From NCBI RefSeq assembly GCF_000763315.1, contig NZ_JPST01000021.1:1-64000 (forward strand): 64,000 nt of DNA, read 5' to 3'. A program made the translations under genes and the position numbers. Positions 60,307-64,000 of the stretch are shown here, in pieces; the stretch's first letter is position 1, and the number at the start of each line of letters is the position of its first letter. Under the pieces are notes generated by a model that saw only the letters and a program-made list of their open reading frames with translations, was not told the origin of the DNA and did no database searches. The stretch is from Thermoactinomyces daqus (GTDB lineage Bacteria > Bacillota > Bacilli > Thermoactinomycetales > Thermoactinomycetaceae).

Positions 60307-62462
60307 ATGAGCAAAACAGTGGTATTGGCAGAAAAGCCCTCCGTGGGCAGAGATATAGCGAAAGTGCTGGGTTGTCACAAACAGGGAAATGGCTATATGG
60401 AAGGGGATCAATATGTGGTGACGTGGGCGTTCGGCCATCTGGTCACGTTGGCAGACCCGGAAGCCTATGGAGAGAAATACAAGACTTGGCGGTTGGAAGA
60501 CCTGCCTCTTCTCCCGGACCGTATGAAGCTGGTGGTGATCAAAAAGACGGCCCGGCAGTTCCAGCAGGTGAAAAATTTGATGTCACGACCGGATGTGAAG
60601 CGGATCGTCATCGCCACCGACGCCGGACGCGAAGGGGAGCTGGTGGCCCGATGGATCATCGAAAAAGCCAGGATCAAGAAGCCGGTGAAGCGCCTCTGGA
60701 TTTCCTCGGTGACGGACAAAGCGATCAAGGAAGGATTTCGGCAGCTGCGAGACGGCAAACAGTACGAAAACTTGTATGCCTCAGCCGTGGCGCGGGCGGA
60801 AGCCGACTGGATGGTGGGCATCAACGCGTCGCGGGCTTTGACGTGCAAACATAATGCCAGCCTTTCCTGCGGCCGGGTGCAAACGCCCACCCTGGCGATG
60901 ATTGCTGCAAGGGAAGAGGAGATCCGGAATTTTCAGCCGAGAGCCTTCTACGGGTTGGAGGCGGTCACGGCCAATGGCCTGAAGTTGGTCTGGCAGGACG
61001 GCAAAACCAAAGACTGGCGAAGTTTTGCCAAAGAGAAATGCGAGCGTCTACTTTCCCGGTTAACGGGGCAAGAAGCGATCGTCACCGAAATGATTTGACG
61101 GAATTACAGCGGGAGGCAAACCAGCGCTTCGGTTTTTCCGCGAAAGAAACACTGTCCGTCCTGCAAGGGTTGTATGAAAATCATAAGGTGTTGACTTATC
61201 CGCGAACCGATTCCCGTTATCTTTCCACCGATATCGTCGACACTCTGAAGGACCGGCTGGAGGCTTGCGGGGTCGGCCCGTACCGCAAGCTGGCCCACCA
61301 GGCTTCCCGATCGCTGAAGCCAAACAAACGCTTCGTGGATAACAGCAAGGTTTCCGACCATCATGCGATTATTCCGACCGAAGAACCGGTCTTTTTGGAC
61401 AAACTGAGCGCCAAGGAGAAAAAGATTTACGACCTCGTCGTCAAACGTTTCCTTGCCGTGATGTTTCCGCCCTTTGAGTATGAGCAGACCACCGTTCAGA
61501 CAAATATCGGCGGCGAGACCTTCATTGCCCGCGGAAAAGTGATCCGGGCGCAGGGATGGAAACAAGTTTACGGTGACCAGTGGCAGGAGGAGGAGCAAAC
61601 CGAAGGGATGCCGGAGCAGATTCTGCCCGAAATCAAGGAAGGAGATCGTCTGGCGATCCGGTCTGTCAAATTGACCCGGGGAGAGACCAAACCGCCGGAA
61701 CCGTTCACGGAAGGAAGCTTGATCGCCGCCATGGAGAATCCCGGAAAATATATGGGAAATCAGCGGAAAGATTTGCTCAGGACGCTGGGGGAAACGGGCG
61801 GGCTGGGAACGGTGGCCACCCGCGCGGACATTATTGAGAAGCTGTTTGACAGTTTCCTGATCGAGAAGAAAGGCAAGCATATTGCCATCACATCCAAGGG
61901 AAAACAGCTGCTCGACCTGGTTCCTGAGGAGCTGAAGTCGCCCGCTTTGACCGCCGAATGGGAGCAGAAGCTGGGCGCCATTGCCAAAGGGAAATTAAAC
62001 AAGGAATCCTTCCTTGCCGAAATGAGAGAATATGCGCAGGCGGTTGTCCGGGAGATCAAAGAGAGCGAAAAAAACTTTAAACACGATAACCTCACAACCA
62101 GCCGCTGCCCTGATTGCGGCAAACGGCTGTTGGAAGTCAGCAGCAAAAAAGGGAGAATGCTCGTTTGCCAGGATCGCGCTTGCGGTTACCGCAAAGGAAT
62201 TGCCCGCGTGACCAATGCGCGCTGTCCGGAATGCCGGAAAAAGCTGGAGCTGCGCGGAGAAGGGGATGGGCGGATTTTTGTGTGTGCTTGCGGCTACCGC
62301 GAAAAATACGCTTCCTTCCAGGAACGCAAAAGCAAGGAAAAAAAGAGCATGGTTTCGCGAAAAGAGATTTCCAGGTATCTGAAACAGCAGGAACGGCAGA
62401 AGGATGAGGGAAATCCCGCGTTGAAAGAAGCATTGGCCAAATGGTTTCAGCAGAATGAGTGA
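60307..62462 (+). pseudogene. topB: DNA topoisomerase III, broken by a small deletion
   Basis: Type IA topoisomerase. Toprim VVLAEKPSVGRDIAKVLG, TDAGREGELVARWIIE and [14 protein letters not shown] are in the first frame; the active Tyr in [15 protein letters not shown] and two C-terminal zinc fingers ([11 protein letters not shown] and [10 protein letters not shown]) are in the second. The join at about 61090 runs IVTEM to [15 protein letters not shown]; homologues have about 15 residues more between them. The 2156 nt are not a multiple of 3, so about 43 or 46 nt are missing. Unlike a single-base error, this is a real deletion or a collapse in assembly. Confidence 0.88.
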
Positions 62463-62469
62463 AGAATTT

Positions 62470-62507
62470 ATGCCTTCTCAAGTGATCGCTTGGGAAGGCA
62501 TTTTTTT
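62470..62507 (+). terminator. Terminator after topB
   Basis: ATGCCTTCTCAAG pairs with CTTGGGAAGGCAT, then T7. Confidence 0.9.
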
Positions 62508-62586
62508 AAGACAAAAAGATTTACAAACGTCTGTTCGTATGGTATCATAATTTTGACAACAAGAATTCACAAAAAGGAGAGCGAAG

Positions 62587-63639
62587 ATGGCCAAAATAAC
62601 AGAGAGAAGCACCAAGGCAACCATTTTGGCAGCACTTCGGGAAGCGGAAAAAAGAATCGCTGAACTGGAAAAAGGGAAACTGGACCCTGTAAGTGAAACT
62701 CAGGCGAAAAAAACGGCAGAAACCATCAAAAAAGCGGACAATCTCATGGAAGAGAACATCGACGTCAAAATTATGGACTTGTCCAAATCGGTCACCCGAT
62801 TGCTGAGTAAAATCAGCGAGGACATTCTCGAGCAGACGCAAAACCTGAAAACGGTAAAAGAAGCCATTTCCATGAAAGAAGCTGAATTGAAGGAACTGTA
62901 CGGGATTGAAAAACAGGCCCATACCCTGGCTGCACTGGTCAACGCCCATCAGGAACTGAAGTTGTCGCAAGAAAAAGAGTTGGCAGAAGAGAAAGAAAAA
63001 GCTTCCTACGAACTGGCCGAGATCCTCAAACAAATCGAAACAGCTCGCAAAGAGCATGAATCGCTCCTCAAGGAACAAAAAGAGAAACTGGCGCAATTGA
63101 AAAAAAGGGAAGAAGAAGAGTTTAAATACGAGTTCGCCAGACATAAAAAACAAGCGCACGACCAACTGGAAGACGAATTGGCCAGCAAGCGGAAAACGTT
63201 TGAAGCGGAATTGGAAAAAAGGAAAAAAGAGTTGGATACATATAAGAAATCGCTCGACGAGCGCGAAGAAAAAATTCAAAAACGGGAAGAAAAAATGGAG
63301 GAGCTGGAAGCTGAAGTAGCCTCCATCCCAGACAAAATCGCCCAAGTGAAAAAAGAGGCCAAGGAAAAGGCAGATGCGGAAATGAAGAAAGTCTTGGCCA
63401 TTCGCGAAGCGGCGTTCAAAAAAGAAGTGGAAGCGGACAAACGGATTCTGGAAAAGGAACGGGACAACCTCAAAAATCAATTGCAAATGGCCAACGAAAC
63501 GATCGCCACATTGCAGGCGAAGCTGGATGAAGCATACAAACGAATTCAGGAGATGGGGATTCAGATGGTGTCCAGCTCCAATGAATCCAAAACCTTTGAT
63601 AAAATCGCAGCTTTGGTGTCGGAGAAAAACAGCAAATAA
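62587..63639 (+). CDS. Long coiled-coil protein
   Basis: 350 residues, nearly all helical and charged (Lys/Glu-rich). Residues ~110-300 are a continuous coiled coil (KQIETARKEHESLLKEQ, EEKIQKREEKMEELEAE). The N-terminal ATILAALREAEKRIAELE and C-terminal TFDKIAALVSEKNSK resemble uncharacterised coiled-coil proteins. No membrane segment or ATPase motif. ATG follows AAAAGGAGAG. Alone between terminators. Confidence 0.7.
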   Translation: MAKITERSTKATILAALREAEKRIAELEKGKLDPVSETQAKKTAETIKKADNLMEENIDVKIMDLSKSVTRLLSKISEDILEQTQNLKTVKEAISMKEAELKELYGIEKQAHTLAALVNAHQELKLSQEKELAEEKEKASYELAEILKQIETARKEHESLLKEQKEKLAQLKKREEEEFKYEFARHKKQAHDQLEDELASKRKTFEAELEKRKKELDTYKKSLDEREEKIQKREEKMEELEAEVASIPDKIAQVKKEAKEKADAEMKKVLAIREAAFKKEVEADKRILEKERDNLKNQLQMANETIATLQAKLDEAYKRIQEMGIQMVSSSNESKTFDKIAALVSEKNSK

Positions 63640-63648
63640 GTTTGGAAG

Positions 63649-63679
63649 AAAGAGGGAGTTCAAGGCTTCCTCTTTTTTT
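63649..63679 (+). terminator. Terminator after the coiled-coil gene
   Basis: AAGAGGGA / TTCCTCTTT with T-run. Confidence 0.75.
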
Positions 63680-63690
63680 GTCCCCCTTCT

Positions 63691-64000
63691 TCATTGATAC
63701 ATGGAGAAGATGATCTTTTCTTCCCTGTCCGACAAATCAAACTTGATATGTTTAATCTTGTCTTCATCCAAAGGTTCTTTTTGAATCGGGATCCTGTATT
63801 TCAGCAGTTGATGATAAACCCGGTTCAGTCCGTTTACATCCGTGGCTAATACACTTCTCATGCCCACTGTGCACATTTCCCCGTCATGAAAGTGAAGATC
63901 AAAATAGACATGGGGATGTCCCTTGTCCAGGGATGTGTCCAGAACGGCATACTTGATGTCATTCCATCGATAGGCTTTTCCGTCCAATACGATTCGATCC
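63691..64000 (-). CDS. Partial unknown gene at the window edge
   Basis: At least 103 codons; the frame stays open to the right edge (DRIVLDGKAYRWNDIKYAVLD), so the start lies outside. Segments HVYFDLHFHDGEMCTVGMRS and LLKYRIPIQKEPLDED suggest a small alpha/beta protein. No family is recognised. Confidence 0.5.
   Translation of the reverse strand, partial: DRIVLDGKAYRWNDIKYAVLDTSLDKGHPHVYFDLHFHDGEMCTVGMRSVLATDVNGLNRVYHQLLKYRIPIQKEPLDEDKIKHIKFDLSDREEKIIFSMYQ

Overview
The window looks like the chromosome of an endospore-forming Bacillales-type Firmicute of intermediate G+C. The spore genes seen are spoVAC/spoVAD, cotJA/cotJB/cotJC, an alpha/beta-type SASP, a gamma-type SASP with NEFASAAG repeats, a Myb/RsfA-like regulator, a CwlC-like amidase and a LipC-like lipase. 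Other Bacillales families are YugN, YlbF/YlbG, HelD, Asp23, AnsR-AnsA-AnsB and LipC. Shine-Dalgarno sites are strong, and TTG and GTG starts are common. MinE and a bacterial XPB helicase argue against Bacillus proper and for a deeper-branching family; the exact family is not resolved.

The central result is at 25552-41321. A cotJA-cotJB-cotJC coat operon reads leftward from 42067, but cotJC stops after 77 codons at 41314. Its remaining ~111 codons lie 15.8 kb away at 25216-25551, directly beside a large serine recombinase gene (25577-27103) that reads the same way. Both breakpoints share the 5-bp core TTTAT. Joining them there gives an uninterrupted ~188-codon cotJC (MVYK|LTKD). The two element ends, joined, form a site with 19-bp imperfect inverted arms (15/19 matches), as expected of a serine-integrase attP. 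This is therefore a skin-like intervening element that should be cut out of the mother-cell chromosome during sporulation. It carries no phage structural genes. Its cargo is a MarR/quinone-reductase pair with palindromic operators, three secreted beta-1,3-glucanase-type enzymes (GH5, GH16, GH64), an Old Yellow Enzyme, ansR-ansAB, a CwlC-like amidase, a carboxymuconolactone-decarboxylase-like protein and bluB. A 52-codon gene divergent from the recombinase is a candidate directionality factor.

Left of the element (1-25200): NYN-domain protein, Asp23, YugN, an M20 amidohydrolase, a CBS protein, then a spoVAC-spoVAD-lipase operon, an SPFH/Arc-like pair, an intracellular-looking subtilase behind an RBS-sequestering hairpin, small Tyr/Pro-rich proteins that may be coat components, an XPB helicase operon, ylbF-ylbG, an MFS pump, minD-minE, a two-repeat Myb-like regulator, small unknown genes, a YeeE/YedE sulfur transporter and a frameshifted helD.

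Right of the element (41548-64000): cotJB-cotJA, SASP, an acyl-CoA synthetase, unknown small genes, a second subtilase, a class B PBP, the gamma SASP, psd plus a rhomboid-like protein without the usual catalytic serine, an MFS protein, a GGCT-fold protein, a frameshifted aldehyde dehydrogenase, a rhodanese, a shortened DUF2339 protein, galE, a frameshifted membrane glycosyltransferase-like gene, a broken topB, a coiled-coil protein and a partial gene at the right edge.

Five otherwise good genes carry frame breaks. Three of these are single-base changes in or next to short homopolymers, so assembly error is a live explanation for them. The topB lesion also lacks about 15 codons, and helD has a 2-nt loss or 1-nt gain. 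No rRNA, tRNA or CRISPR array was recognised.
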